Shown here: in pieces, positions 51,900 to 59,879 of the stretch | Layout of the letters: every line of letters starts with the position of its first letter | Position numbering within the stretch: the stretch's first letter is position 1 | The notes under the pieces: generated by a model | Databases searched by the model: none | Seen by the model: only the letters and a program-made list of their open reading frames with translations | Told to the model about the DNA's origin: nothing | NCBI GenBank assembly: GCA_002353585.1 | Contig: DEJW01000035.1 | Location: forward strand, 55,468-119,467 | From: Prevotellaceae bacterium UBA2738 | GTDB taxonomy: Bacteria; Bacteroidota; Bacteroidia; Bacteroidales; Bacteroidaceae | Direction: 5' to 3' | Length of the DNA: 64,000 nt | Position numbers and translations under genes: made by a program

Positions 51900-53120
51900 A
51901 TGTACGATTTCAATACAATAGAAGAAGCTCTTGATGCACTCCGTAAGGGTAAGTGCATACTTGTGATAGACGACCCCGACCGTGAGAATGAAGGCGACCT
52001 CATCTGTGCGGCTCAGTTTGCTACTACCGAGAACGTCAACCTCATGGCGAGCGTAGCCAAGGGACTGATATGTATGCCTATGAGCAAGGCGTTGTGCGAA
52101 CGACTCGACCTTCCGCAGATGGTGATGCACAACAGCGACAACCACCAGACGGCATTCACCGTCTCTGTTGACCATATCTCCACCACCACAGGCATCTCAG
52201 CCGTGGAGCGTGGCGTGACGGCACGTGCCATAGCCGACCCTGACAGCAAACCCATCGACTTCCGCCGTCCTGGTCACATGTTCCCTCTGCAGGCTCGCGA
52301 GGGTGGTGTGCTGGTGCGCTCAGGTCATACTGAGGCAACCGTTGACCTGTGCCGTTTGGCAGGACTCACCGAGGCTGGTCTCTGTTGCGAGATAATGCGT
52401 GATGATGGCACTATGATGCGTACCGCCGAACTGCTTGAGCTTGCCAAGAAGCATGACCTCGTCTGCGTAACCATCAAGTCGCTCATAGAGTATCGTCGTC
52501 GCACCGAGAAACTCATAGAGCGTGTGACCGATGCCGACCTGCCTACCAAGTACGGCTCTTTCCGTGCTGTGGGCTATATCAACAAGGTGACTGGCGAACA
52601 TCATGTGGCACTTGTCAAGGGCGATGTGAGCACCCCCGAACCAGTCCTCTGCCGTGTCCACTCCGAGTGTCTCACGGGCGATGCCTTTGGCAGTTTGCGT
52701 TGTGACTGTGGCGAACAGCTGGCTGAGGCTATGCGTCGCATCGAGGCAAAGGGTAGGGGAGTGTTGCTCTACCTGCGTCAGGAGGGTCGTGGCATCGGAC
52801 TCATCAATAAACTCAAGGCTTACAAGCTGCAGGATCAGGGCATGGACACCGTTGAGGCTAACATAGCACTCGGCTTTGCTGCCGACCTGCGCGAGTATGG
52901 CACAGGTGCCAGCATCCTTGCCGACCTTGGTGTGCGTGACCTCATCCTCATGACCAACAATCCGCAGAAGATTAGTGGCATAGACGGTTTCGGTTTGAGG
53001 GTCGTTTCTCGTGAACCCATCGAGATGACCTGCAACGAGAAAGATGAGTTCTATATGTACACCAAATACGCTAAGATGGGACACTTGCTTCATGTAAAGA
53101 ACCCTAAAAAGAAAGAATAA
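51900..53120 (+). CDS. ribBA: Bifunctional DHBP synthase / GTP cyclohydrolase II
   Basis: The first half (RibB) has DDPDRENEGDLICAA and RPGHMFPLQAREGG; the second half (RibA) has RVHSECLTGDAFGSLRCD with its zinc cysteines and LRQEGRGIGLINKL. It supplies both precursors of the lumazine. ATG 51900 is preferred; a GTG at 51894 overlapping the ribE stop is possible. No insertion was seen. Confidence 0.94.
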   Translation: MYDFNTIEEALDALRKGKCILVIDDPDRENEGDLICAAQFATTENVNLMASVAKGLICMPMSKALCERLDLPQMVMHNSDNHQTAFTVSVDHISTTTGISAVERGVTARAIADPDSKPIDFRRPGHMFPLQAREGGVLVRSGHTEATVDLCRLAGLTEAGLCCEIMRDDGTMMRTAELLELAKKHDLVCVTIKSLIEYRRRTEKLIERVTDADLPTKYGSFRAVGYINKVTGEHHVALVKGDVSTPEPVLCRVHSECLTGDAFGSLRCDCGEQLAEAMRRIEAKGRGVLLYLRQEGRGIGLINKLKAYKLQDQGMDTVEANIALGFAADLREYGTGASILADLGVRDLILMTNNPQKISGIDGFGLRVVSREPIEMTCNEKDEFYMYTKYAKMGHLLHVKNPKKKE

Positions 53121-53176
53121 TTCAAGGTAATATCTTAACTCCTTAACAACTTAACTCCTTAACTCCTAAAAAAAAT

Positions 53177-53638
53177 ATGAAAAAGATTGAAGGAAAGCTG
53201 GTGGCAGCTGGCATGAAGGTAGGCATCGTAGCCTCTCGTTTTAATGACTTCATAGTAAACCACCTCGTAGCAGGTGCTGAAGACTGTTTCGTACGTCACG
53301 GAGGCAACTCCGACGACCTCACCCTTGCACTCGTTCCAGGTGCTTTCGAGATACCTCTCACAGCACAGAAGATGGCAGCCAGCGGCAAGTATGACGCAGT
53401 CGTTTGTCTCGGTGCCGTCATTCGTGGCGCTACCCCTCATTTCGATATGGTGGCTAACGAGTCAGCTAAGGGCATCGCTCAGGCGGCAATGAAGTCTGGC
53501 GTACCCGTTCTCAACGGCATCCTCACCACCGACTCTATCGAGCAGGCAGTGGAGCGTGCAGGTACTAAGGCAGGCAACAAGGGTGCCGATGCAATGATTT
53601 CAGCCATCGAAATGATAAATCTCAACAAAGAGCTTTAA
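53177..53638 (+). CDS. ribH: 6,7-dimethyl-8-ribityllumazine synthase
   Basis: The 153-aa protein has SRFNDFIVNHLVAGA, VPGAFEIPLTAQKM and GAVIRGATPHFDMV. It condenses the RibA/RibD and RibB products to the substrate of RibE. It is the last riboflavin gene, behind a short CTTAACTC repeat. Confidence 0.94.
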   Translation: MKKIEGKLVAAGMKVGIVASRFNDFIVNHLVAGAEDCFVRHGGNSDDLTLALVPGAFEIPLTAQKMAASGKYDAVVCLGAVIRGATPHFDMVANESAKGIAQAAMKSGVPVLNGILTTDSIEQAVERAGTKAGNKGADAMISAIEMINLNKEL

Positions 53639-53689
53639 TATATTATCAAGAAGTAAAGAAGTTATACATATAGTTTACGGTATTGTCCC

Positions 53690-53790
53690 TTTAACTCCCT
53701 CTAACTCCTTTAACTCCTCTAACTCCTAAAATCTTGTATTGTCCCTTTAACTCCCTCTAACTCCCTTTAACTCCCCCCCATTAAAGGGGG
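53690..53790. repeat. TTTAACTCC/TCTAACTCC tandem repeats
   Basis: About nine such words lie in two blocks, ending in the palindrome CCCCCCATTAAAGGGGGAGG. Confidence 0.85.
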
Positions 53791-53792
53791 AG

Positions 53793-54035
53793 GACTTTGC
53801 ACACTGTCCGCATGGCTTGGCGTGAGTGCTGAAAGCACGACCTTTCTTCGCTATAGCTCAGGCGCAGAGCGGAGTTCTCTTGGCGTAGAGATGATTACCT
53901 GACCCCAGGTCAGCAGTGTATCGAGAGAGGGCACTTGCAGAAGCTTGCTTATGGCAAGGGGCTTATCGAGAGACACGTTAGGCTCAAAGAGCCAATCATC
54001 TCGCCTTTGCGAGAAACAAAATAATCCGTGAAAAT
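53793..54035. repeat. Cluster of palindromes (REP-like; possible structured RNA)
   Basis: Within 240 bp at least five clean hairpins can be drawn: GTGCTGAAAGCAC, CCTGACCCCAGG, CTTGCTTATGGCAAG, GGCTCAAAGAGCC and CTCGCCTTTGCGAG. The words ACGCCAAG and TATCGAGAGA each occur twice. No long ORF and no conserved motif of RNase P RNA, tmRNA or SRP RNA was seen. I favour a REP-like mosaic over a functional RNA. Confidence 0.45.
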
Positions 54036-54088
54036 CTGAGAAATCCTTCTTAGAACTTAATTATCAATTGTCAATTATCAATTATTAA

Positions 54089-54205
54089 ATGGGTCAATAC
54101 TGGACACGCAAGGGCGACGAAGAATTTGAGGATGAGAAAACCATCAACCCCTTCGAAGAAAAACGGATAAAGAGCGACAGGAATAATCCTCGTCCGAAAG
54201 AATAG
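54089..54205 (+). CDS. 38-aa charged ORF
   Basis: The ORF starts MGQYWTRKGDEEFEDEKT and is rich in Lys, Glu and Asp. It follows a TCAATTATCAATTAT repeat and has no recognised family or promoter. It could be a real small protein or chance. Confidence 0.35.
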   Translation: MGQYWTRKGDEEFEDEKTINPFEEKRIKSDRNNPRPKE

Positions 54206-54260
54206 CATTGCCTCGTACTGGGTACAAAGTGACAAAAGTCACATGTGACATGTGACAAAG

Positions 54261-54292
54261 AAAAGTGCACCTATCCTCACGGACTGGTGCAC
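54261..54292 (-). terminator. Cassette B terminator (hairpin with GTGA loop)
   Basis: On the minus strand GTGCACC-AGTCC-GTGA-GGATA-GGTGCAC forms a fully paired outer stem and a T-rich run follows. It is the counterpart of the copy A terminator. Beyond it (54228-54256) come GTCACAT words including the palindrome GTCACATGTGAC. Confidence 0.78.
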
Positions 54293-54332
54293 TCTTTATA
54301 CCTTGTCCCTTTTACTTTTTACTTTTTAATTT

Positions 54333-54821
54333 TTACTTTTTACTTCCCCCAAAGAACTTTGGGGAGCTCACCGCCAGGTCGTAGCCTAACTCAGCGTATG
54401 GTCGCATCTTCGCCACCTGAGCGTGGTTTGCGCCCATCTCCACCCTCGTCATAGCCAATAGCAGTTGCACTACGAGGTCTCGGTTCTTGAGGTCAATCAT
54501 CGTCTCTCTATCCACCGTGAAAGGCTCTGACTGACGAGGTGACATGAAAGATAGCACAGAATTGATGTATGCCTCAGTGTCATTCTCGTTTCGAGGTGCC
54601 CACCTCTCGATTATCTCGCCAATGGTTCTCACGTTGCGCTTAGCGTATGAGCGTAGTATCATCACTGCTGCCCTGTAGCCATAGCTGAATGCAGCGAACT
54701 GCACGAAACCTTTCCTATCTTTTAGCCTGCTACCAAACCAGTTCGTCTTCCTGTCAAAACGAATGTTCAGTGGGTTCATGTTGACGTATGCAAGCGTCTG
54801 GTCAAAATTTCTGTTACTCAT
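54333..54821 (-). CDS. 'Structural protein P5'-like protein, copy B
   Basis: The 162-aa product begins with NFDQTLAYVNMNPLNIRFD and keeps KGFVQFAAFSYGYRAAVMIL and VQLLLAMTRVEMGANHAQ. The two copies are of equal length but differ at many positions, more than the 175-aa proteins do. TACTTTTT-type repeat words lie between its stop and the terminator. Confidence 0.6.
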   Translation of the reverse strand: MSNRNFDQTLAYVNMNPLNIRFDRKTNWFGSRLKDRKGFVQFAAFSYGYRAAVMILRSYAKRNVRTIGEIIERWAPRNENDTEAYINSVLSFMSPRQSEPFTVDRETMIDLKNRDLVVQLLLAMTRVEMGANHAQVAKMRPYAELGYDLAVSSPKFFGGSKK

Positions 54822-54824
54822 AAC

Positions 54825-55157
54825 TTAGTCCTCCTTCTTTATCTCTTTGAGTTCGTATTCAGGTGGCAGGTAGCCCTTAGTCTGGGCGAAATAAGACTTA
54901 CCTATAGTGCCGTCATATTCACGATAGCCAAAGTACAATGACATCTCTATCTTTTCGCGGTTCTTCACGGCTTGTTCCAAGAGCAGAGGGTTAAGCTTCT
55001 TGTTGATGCTCACCACTGTCTGCTGTTCGTACCTGCCGTTAGGTCCTTCTTCAAACCACTGCACAACCAAATCACGATTGTACCACTGTTCACCACTCTT
55101 ACTGCTTACGCCTGTGCGCTCTGCGCTGTAGGCAATAATTTCTATTTCTCTTTTCAT
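54825..55157 (-). CDS. Small OB-fold-like protein, copy B
   Basis: The start is taken at MKREIEIIAYSAERTG (55157). The longer open frame adds a KSIKSIKSI head that comes from a TTTGATAC repeat overlapping the primase-helicase end, so it is unlikely to be real. The 110 residues are close to those of copy A, with differences mostly in the C-terminal half. Confidence 0.55.
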   Translation of the reverse strand: MKREIEIIAYSAERTGVSSKSGEQWYNRDLVVQWFEEGPNGRYEQQTVVSINKKLNPLLLEQAVKNREKIEMSLYFGYREYDGTIGKSYFAQTKGYLPPEYELKEIKKED

Positions 55158-55177
55158 TGTTCTTTTTCCTTTATTTT

Positions 55178-57583
55178 TTAATCGTTTGATACTTTTGATA
55201 CTTTTGATACTTTTGATACTTTTCGCCATTCGTTCTTAGCAAATTTCTCAACTACTCCTGCCTTAATCCAGTTTAAGACTAAAACTTTCACCTGTGTTTT
55301 ATAGCCTAAGATATCAGCCACCCTTCGCACATCTTCCTTCTTAAACTCATCAGGCAGACGTTGCAATATCGACTTGTTACGCGTTCCGTCAGGCAGGGCG
55401 GAATCAGCGATGGCTTGCATATACTTCTCGCCGAATACCTTGCAGATTGCATCAAGGTCTTGCTCCATCCACCACTTTATCCACTTGGCACAGGCTTTCT
55501 TGTCCTTGTCGGTCATGGGTTTGCCGTAGAGCTGGGTACAGAGCAGTGCTATGCGCTTACCTCTGTCGCCTACACGCCTACGGAAAGTGTCGCGCGCCTC
55601 GTCGCTGTCTATCTGCGCCTTTCGGCATTGTTCCTTTTGGAACTGGTTGCAGGTAGGAATTATCCAGTCTATGTCAACATACTGCAATGGCTTAAACTCG
55701 TACTTCCAAGGTATCTCCTTATCAAAGTTGTCATCCTCCACTGCATAGACCTCAGCCATGTCAACATTCAAAGGTTCTGCATAGGTCAGCGCATCACATT
55801 TGTCTATGAAGTTCTGCACCCTCTGCTTATCCTTCTTCGAGAGTTTCTTCCACTGAGGCGGCATCTCCTGAAACTGCTGATTGTCGATGTGCATGAATGA
55901 GCATCGTGTAACCAGTCCGTTCGTCACGTTCTTGAAGTAAGCAGCCACCTGGTCATCAGTGCCAGCAAGGAGCACATTCCAGAACAGCTGCACCTTACCT
56001 TTGAAAGTATTGGTCGATTTGTAGTTCTGACCGTAGAAACCATTCTCCCACGCTATGCGCACCATGTCATCCTTGTTACCTCCTGCGGCACGTATGCCTT
56101 TGCGCCACTGGTCTATCTCAGCGCAGTAGGTGAACATGTGGTGACCTTTGTTGTTCCTCTGCTTCTCAAGGAATTCGGCCTCAGAGTTCTTAGCCTCCAT
56201 GATACGGATAGACGTTGTTGGCAGTTTCTCGCCCTTATCGTTGGCACTCTTCTGCTGACTCTTGCGAGCGAACACTGCATCACGAGCGTCATTCACCTCG
56301 TCACGAATCATTATATCACGAAGGAGGTAATTGATGTAACGCTCCATGAATGACTTACCACTTGATGGTGGAGCATAGACCACTGAGAAGAATGAGGTGC
56401 TGATGGTTTTGCCGTTCTGCCTGTCCTCTGCTCTCACATAGCTGGTCAATGTACCGAGTATAGGCAGGAGTGCGTTGATAGCAGGCAGTTTGAAATCGTT
56501 AGGTGCTATTTCAATCAGCTCTTTGATGATAGGTGGTGGAGTTGGCATTGACTCAACGCTAGCGTTAACGGGAACGTCAACCTCTTCTTCATCCTCGTCA
56601 TCAACTAATTTCCCGTTAACTTTAACGTTCTTTTGATAGAAGCCGTTTTTGACCAGGAAAAAGTAAAACTCTCTCGGAAGGCGAGCATTATTGTTTTTAC
56701 GGCAGATAGACTGACATTGAGAAGTGTACCCAGCGTAAGCAGCAGCATCATCGCCATCATAGCGTGGAAGCAGATCAAGAAGTACATCGGGAGAATTACC
56801 ACAGATGTTACGGAAGTCAGCAACCATTTTGTTATAGAAATTATGCCTTTCTCCCACCTCAGGCTCGCCGTTGACGGCAATGTATCTATCGATGATATCC
56901 ACCATCTTATGGCCGTGATAAGTGTAGTCAGCATATTTTGAACGGAGTGGAAGATACGCCCCTCTCTCTTCTTTCGTTGGGGCAGTTTCATTGTTATTGC
57001 CATAGTTCTTTTGGTTTTGAGGTTTAATGTTGTCCTTGTTGTCCAAGTTGTCGTTGAATAAATCATCATCGAGGTATAGCAGGTTGTCTTTATCTGCCGT
57101 TGTCGTGAAGAACACCCTCGTGATATCCTTCGCACCCTCATCAAACTGCACTCCAAGGAGGTCAGAAGCCCATTGCAGGTTTTCCTCCTGCGTCATCTCC
57201 GTGTGACGCTTGAACGCTAAGTGGTAGCCCTCGCCTCTGGCACTCTTCTCCAGCATCAGCAGTCCCAGCTCACCCTTCTTGCTTAAGATGCGCTGCTTCA
57301 CGCTCTCCAGTTCCTCAGGCTTCAGGTGGTCAATGTCCATGCCCACCGTGTTGCTCATCGTCGTTGAGCCAGCCAGTGTTCCGTCAGCGTTCGGCAGGCA
57401 TGAGTAGTTCATCTGCACCAGCTGCATCTTCTTTTTCTCTTCGCCGTTTCTCACAGCCTTCAGCAGGTTTCTCTGCCTCGTGCTGTCACGCAGAGCCAGA
57501 TACTCCTCCCTTGTCTTCACGGGGCGCATCATCTTTACGCTTTTCTTTTCCCGCTTCTCGTAATAAATTACGTGTACACTCAT
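55178..57583 (-). CDS. Primase-helicase (BT4734/VirE-N-like plus P-loop ATPase), copy B
   Basis: The 801-aa product keeps GMDIDHL, SARGEGYH and APPSSGKS. Most of the N-terminal 180 residues and the ATPase domain are close to copy A. The linker after FYQKNVKVNG (to VPVNASVE) contains GGGAAC/GTTAAC hexamer-derived sequence (56557-56580, 56611-56630), and the domain around 200-330 is more diverged than the flanks. The C-terminus KVSKVSKVSKVSND is encoded by four TTTGATACT units. Both motif sets are intact, so the copy may be active. Confidence 0.78.
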   Translation of the reverse strand: MSVHVIYYEKREKKSVKMMRPVKTREEYLALRDSTRQRNLLKAVRNGEEKKKMQLVQMNYSCLPNADGTLAGSTTMSNTVGMDIDHLKPEELESVKQRILSKKGELGLLMLEKSARGEGYHLAFKRHTEMTQEENLQWASDLLGVQFDEGAKDITRVFFTTTADKDNLLYLDDDLFNDNLDNKDNIKPQNQKNYGNNNETAPTKEERGAYLPLRSKYADYTYHGHKMVDIIDRYIAVNGEPEVGERHNFYNKMVADFRNICGNSPDVLLDLLPRYDGDDAAAYAGYTSQCQSICRKNNNARLPREFYFFLVKNGFYQKNVKVNGKLVDDEDEEEVDVPVNASVESMPTPPPIIKELIEIAPNDFKLPAINALLPILGTLTSYVRAEDRQNGKTISTSFFSVVYAPPSSGKSFMERYINYLLRDIMIRDEVNDARDAVFARKSQQKSANDKGEKLPTTSIRIMEAKNSEAEFLEKQRNNKGHHMFTYCAEIDQWRKGIRAAGGNKDDMVRIAWENGFYGQNYKSTNTFKGKVQLFWNVLLAGTDDQVAAYFKNVTNGLVTRCSFMHIDNQQFQEMPPQWKKLSKKDKQRVQNFIDKCDALTYAEPLNVDMAEVYAVEDDNFDKEIPWKYEFKPLQYVDIDWIIPTCNQFQKEQCRKAQIDSDEARDTFRRRVGDRGKRIALLCTQLYGKPMTDKDKKACAKWIKWWMEQDLDAICKVFGEKYMQAIADSALPDGTRNKSILQRLPDEFKKEDVRRVADILGYKTQVKVLVLNWIKAGVVEKFAKNEWRKVSKVSKVSKVSND

Positions 57584-57625
57584 TTCTTTTTCATAAGTCT
57601 TAAAATGTTTAGTTCAACTCTTTAG

Positions 57626-57643
57626 TTAGTGATAGTCAACCAT
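57626..57643 (-). pseudogene. Remnant of the 97-aa gene deleted from copy B
   Basis: On the minus strand ATGGTTGAC, the exact start of the copy A gene, is followed after a few bases by AACTAAAGAGTTGAAC, its exact end. Only M-V-D-Y-H-stop is left, so the inside was deleted. Confidence 0.7.
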
Positions 57644-57647
57644 AGCT

Positions 57648-57908
57648 CTATATTTTTAGCATTGTATTTTCAACCTTAGCGTATAGCCTTCTTGCAGTGC
57701 CTCCATTGAGTGCAAACTCTTTGCCGTTGACAGTGGTGATTGTAGCACCAGTGACAAGTTGCCACTCTTCGGTTTTCGAATTCTTCTTGGGTAAGAACTC
57801 AAAGCGGATATGTGCCACAGCCTCTATTGGCACTACTTCAATAAAGTTGTTTTCAACTCTGCAAGCATGAGGCTCTTTGCCATGCGACATTACATTCAAA
57901 AATTCCAT
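57648..57908 (-). CDS. Conserved 86-aa cassette protein, copy B
   Basis: The start is MEFLNVMSHG (57908). EVVPIEAVAHIRFEF and GGTARRLYAKVENTML align with the copy A 88-aa protein, while the middle differs. Function is unknown. Confidence 0.6.
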   Translation of the reverse strand: MEFLNVMSHGKEPHACRVENNFIEVVPIEAVAHIRFEFLPKKNSKTEEWQLVTGATITTVNGKEFALNGGTARRLYAKVENTMLKI

Positions 57909-57921
57909 AGTCAGTCCTCCA

Positions 57922-58206
57922 TTAGATGTACTCCTCAAAAAGTTTCATTGCCTGCTTCATGCCCTGAGTCATAAAAGCCACTCTGTTTTGGTAGCCTTGT
58001 ATGCTTTTCGGCACATTCACAGACAGGCGAAAGTTGTTTTTACTCTCATAAAGTGTGGCACTCCCGTTAGTACGCACAATCTTCATGTTCTTTTCAGATG
58101 GTTCAAGTTTCTGGCATGGAGTAAAAAGATACTCGCCATACTCATTCAGCACGCCATACCCCTTGTATCGCTTGCCTACTTCCATTTGCATTTTCTCTTT
58201 TGCCAT
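57922..58206 (-). CDS. Conserved 94-aa cassette protein, copy B
   Basis: The start is MAKEKMQMEV (58206), which matches copy A; the longer frame includes the promoter. The first 65 residues are almost identical to copy A and the last 30 are diverged (QGYQNRVAFMTQGM against GFGGRVHEMSIGI), as if two segments had separate histories. Confidence 0.65.
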   Translation of the reverse strand: MAKEKMQMEVGKRYKGYGVLNEYGEYLFTPCQKLEPSEKNMKIVRTNGSATLYESKNNFRLSVNVPKSIQGYQNRVAFMTQGMKQAMKLFEEYI

Positions 58207-58238
58207 AAGCGTCGTCGTTTTTATTGGTTTAACTGCTG

Positions 58239-58246
58239 CAAAGGTA
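58239..58246 (-). promoter_or_regulatory. -7 box TACCTTTG for the replication genes of copy B
   Basis: TACCTTTGCAGC stands in the same position as in copy A, 33 bp before the 94-aa start, so the leader is about 40 bp shorter here. Confidence 0.7.
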
Positions 58247-58257
58247 GGCACAAAAAA

Positions 58258-58325
58258 AAATCCAACTCAGAAAAAAAACTGAGTTGGAATTGTTATTGGA
58301 ATATTGGAATTGTTATTGGAATTCT
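58258..58325 (-). repeat. Direct repeats plus strong hairpin (copy B)
   Basis: TTCCAACTCAG, eight A/T and CTGAGTTGGAA form the same hairpin as in copy A, flanked by two rounds of TTCCAATAACAA and TTCCAATA. The block is nearly identical in both copies. Confidence 0.78.
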
Positions 58326-58853
58326 CTATGACTTAATACCAAGTTTAAGCATTAGAAAATCAGCCACCACGAATTGTTGTTTGTAATGGTCGCTTATGTC
58401 TTTCATGGTGTACCAGCTGTCAGGCTTGCATGTAGCAAGTTTAGGTACATCATTGGCGGCTTTGCTGAGAGAATCATACGAAAGGTCTCTCTTGCCGTCA
58501 ATCTTACTTACATTTAGTTCCCCCATCTTTGCCTCAAAAGCCTTCTTCTGCTTAGGGTAATTACAATAAGTGGATAACACCATGAATATAGCCCACCATT
58601 GCTTCTTATTTGAAAATATCGTCGCCCCCTCACCATCCGTCGCCTCCATCAGTGCCTCTATAGCCTCCTTGATGTCCTCGTCAGATGTGGTAAGCGATTT
58701 CTCCCTGCCATTGTTTATCTGAATGCCTATGCCTCCAGCCTCTACGTTGTTTACCTCGTAATCCACATGCTTTTCCAGTACCAGGTCACCAGCAACGTTT
58801 ATACCACCCTTGCCTACAGCCTCCAGAGCTTTCTGTAATTCTTCCTTATCCAT
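58326..58853 (-). CDS. Conserved 175-aa protein, copy B
   Basis: It differs from copy A at 8 positions by eye (for example A to T and A to E in the SLTTSDEDIKE segment). The near identity, compared with the more diverged neighbours, suggests recent exchange between the copies or strong selection. Function is unknown. Confidence 0.7.
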   Translation of the reverse strand: MDKEELQKALEAVGKGGINVAGDLVLEKHVDYEVNNVEAGGIGIQINNGREKSLTTSDEDIKEAIEALMEATDGEGATIFSNKKQWWAIFMVLSTYCNYPKQKKAFEAKMGELNVSKIDGKRDLSYDSLSKAANDVPKLATCKPDSWYTMKDISDHYKQQFVVADFLMLKLGIKS

Positions 58854-58859
58854 GATTTA

Positions 58860-59717
58860 TCACTTATTTGTTATTATGCCAGTAGCACCCTTAGCCACGC
58901 CATTCACTTCGTTTTCCACATTCTTGTTCACTACGTAATCACCCTCTATATTCATTGGCTTGTATTCCTTACCTTCAATACATGCATCGAGTTCAGCCTC
59001 TGCCTCTACGCATCCTAGATTATATAACATCTGTCGTATAACCTCCAGTTTGCCCTTATCGTGCTTATATAGTTTTTTCGCCTCTCTCACAAGCCTCTTT
59101 ACGAAATCATCAGCCGTAGGATTTTTCTTGTGCATATCCTTGTTCTTTTGTGTTAGTACCTTATTTTCTTTTTCCTTTTCTGCTAAGTCAGCTGCTAACT
59201 TCTCTATCTTCTTTTCATAAGCTTCATAGAGTCCTTCCCATTTTTCACTCTCCTTTGTTTTTGCCTCTAACTTTACCTTTTCATTCTCAAGGTCAGACTT
59301 CAGTTTTTCAACCTGTGCTGTCAAACCTTTCTTGTAACTCTTCAGGTCTTTTATCAACTGTATTCTGTATTGTTCTTCTAAATCCATCACATATTTCTCC
59401 ATATTCTTGCGATTATCAGTTCCAGGCTTATATTTGTACATACACGTCAAATTAGCAGCAGCTTTAAGATAGTCAATAGGTATGCCCTTTATCTTGTCCA
59501 CGCCCATATTGCTACCTATTATTCTCGCCACAATTCTTTGCTCGTTATCATCACTCCACCTGTTGATAATATCCCGAATAGTGTAGAAGTCAAAATCATT
59601 GGTTACTTCTCTCCAGTTAATTACCTTTGTTCGCAATTCATTTAAATCGTATGGCAAACGATTTGCATCTGTTATTTCAATCATTGCCTTAATTTCTTCT
59701 CTGTTTGGTTCTTCCAT
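58860..59717 (-). CDS. Coiled-coil protein with C-terminal GDYVVNK tail (copy B counterpart)
   Basis: The start is taken at MEEPNREEIKAMIEI (59717) because the -7 box at 59750-59757 lies inside the longer frame. The 285-aa product has an N-terminal helical domain (1-120) unrelated to the winged helix of copy A, a long coiled coil (about 120-200, rich in Lys/Glu heptads) and a C-terminal part (from PTADDFVKRLVREA) homologous to copy A, ending in NVENEVNGVAKGATG. The head has therefore been swapped. Roles in DNA binding or replication start are guesses. Confidence 0.65.
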   Translation of the reverse strand: MEEPNREEIKAMIEITDANRLPYDLNELRTKVINWREVTNDFDFYTIRDIINRWSDDNEQRIVARIIGSNMGVDKIKGIPIDYLKAAANLTCMYKYKPGTDNRKNMEKYVMDLEEQYRIQLIKDLKSYKKGLTAQVEKLKSDLENEKVKLEAKTKESEKWEGLYEAYEKKIEKLAADLAEKEKENKVLTQKNKDMHKKNPTADDFVKRLVREAKKLYKHDKGKLEVIRQMLYNLGCVEAEAELDACIEGKEYKPMNIEGDYVVNKNVENEVNGVAKGATGIITNK

Positions 59718-59749
59718 TTGTCTTGTTTTCTCTATATTTATATTAGGCG

Positions 59750-59757
59750 CAAAGGTA
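59750..59757 (-). promoter_or_regulatory. -7 box TACCTTTG for cassette B
   Basis: TATACCTTTGCGCC lies about 33 bp before the coiled-coil gene, directly after the R-M terminator. Confidence 0.7.
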
Positions 59758-59766
59758 TAAAAAAAT

Positions 59767-59792
59767 CCTGCCAACTTACAACATTTGGCAGG
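59767..59792 (-). terminator. Terminator after the MboI-like R-M operon
   Basis: On the minus strand CCTGCCAA and TTGGCAGG pair across 10 bases and are followed by ATTTTTTT. It separates the R-M operon from cassette B. Confidence 0.8.
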
Positions 59793-59879
59793 AATATTTT
59801 TTCAGTTTAACATTAGCATGTATAAAAAGCCATGAGAATCTGTTAAATCTGTTTGTAGTATGCGTAGCAATGGGTAAAA

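Noticed and set aside
53793..54035. RNase P RNA, tmRNA, SRP RNA or 6S RNA
   Set aside because: The conserved cores of the first three were not found; 6S cannot be excluded but no long closing stem was seen.
55157..55229. Longer start of the OB-like copy B protein with a KSIKSIKSI head
   Set aside because: The head overlaps the primase-helicase end and is made by the TTTGATAC repeat; copy A starts at MKREIEI.
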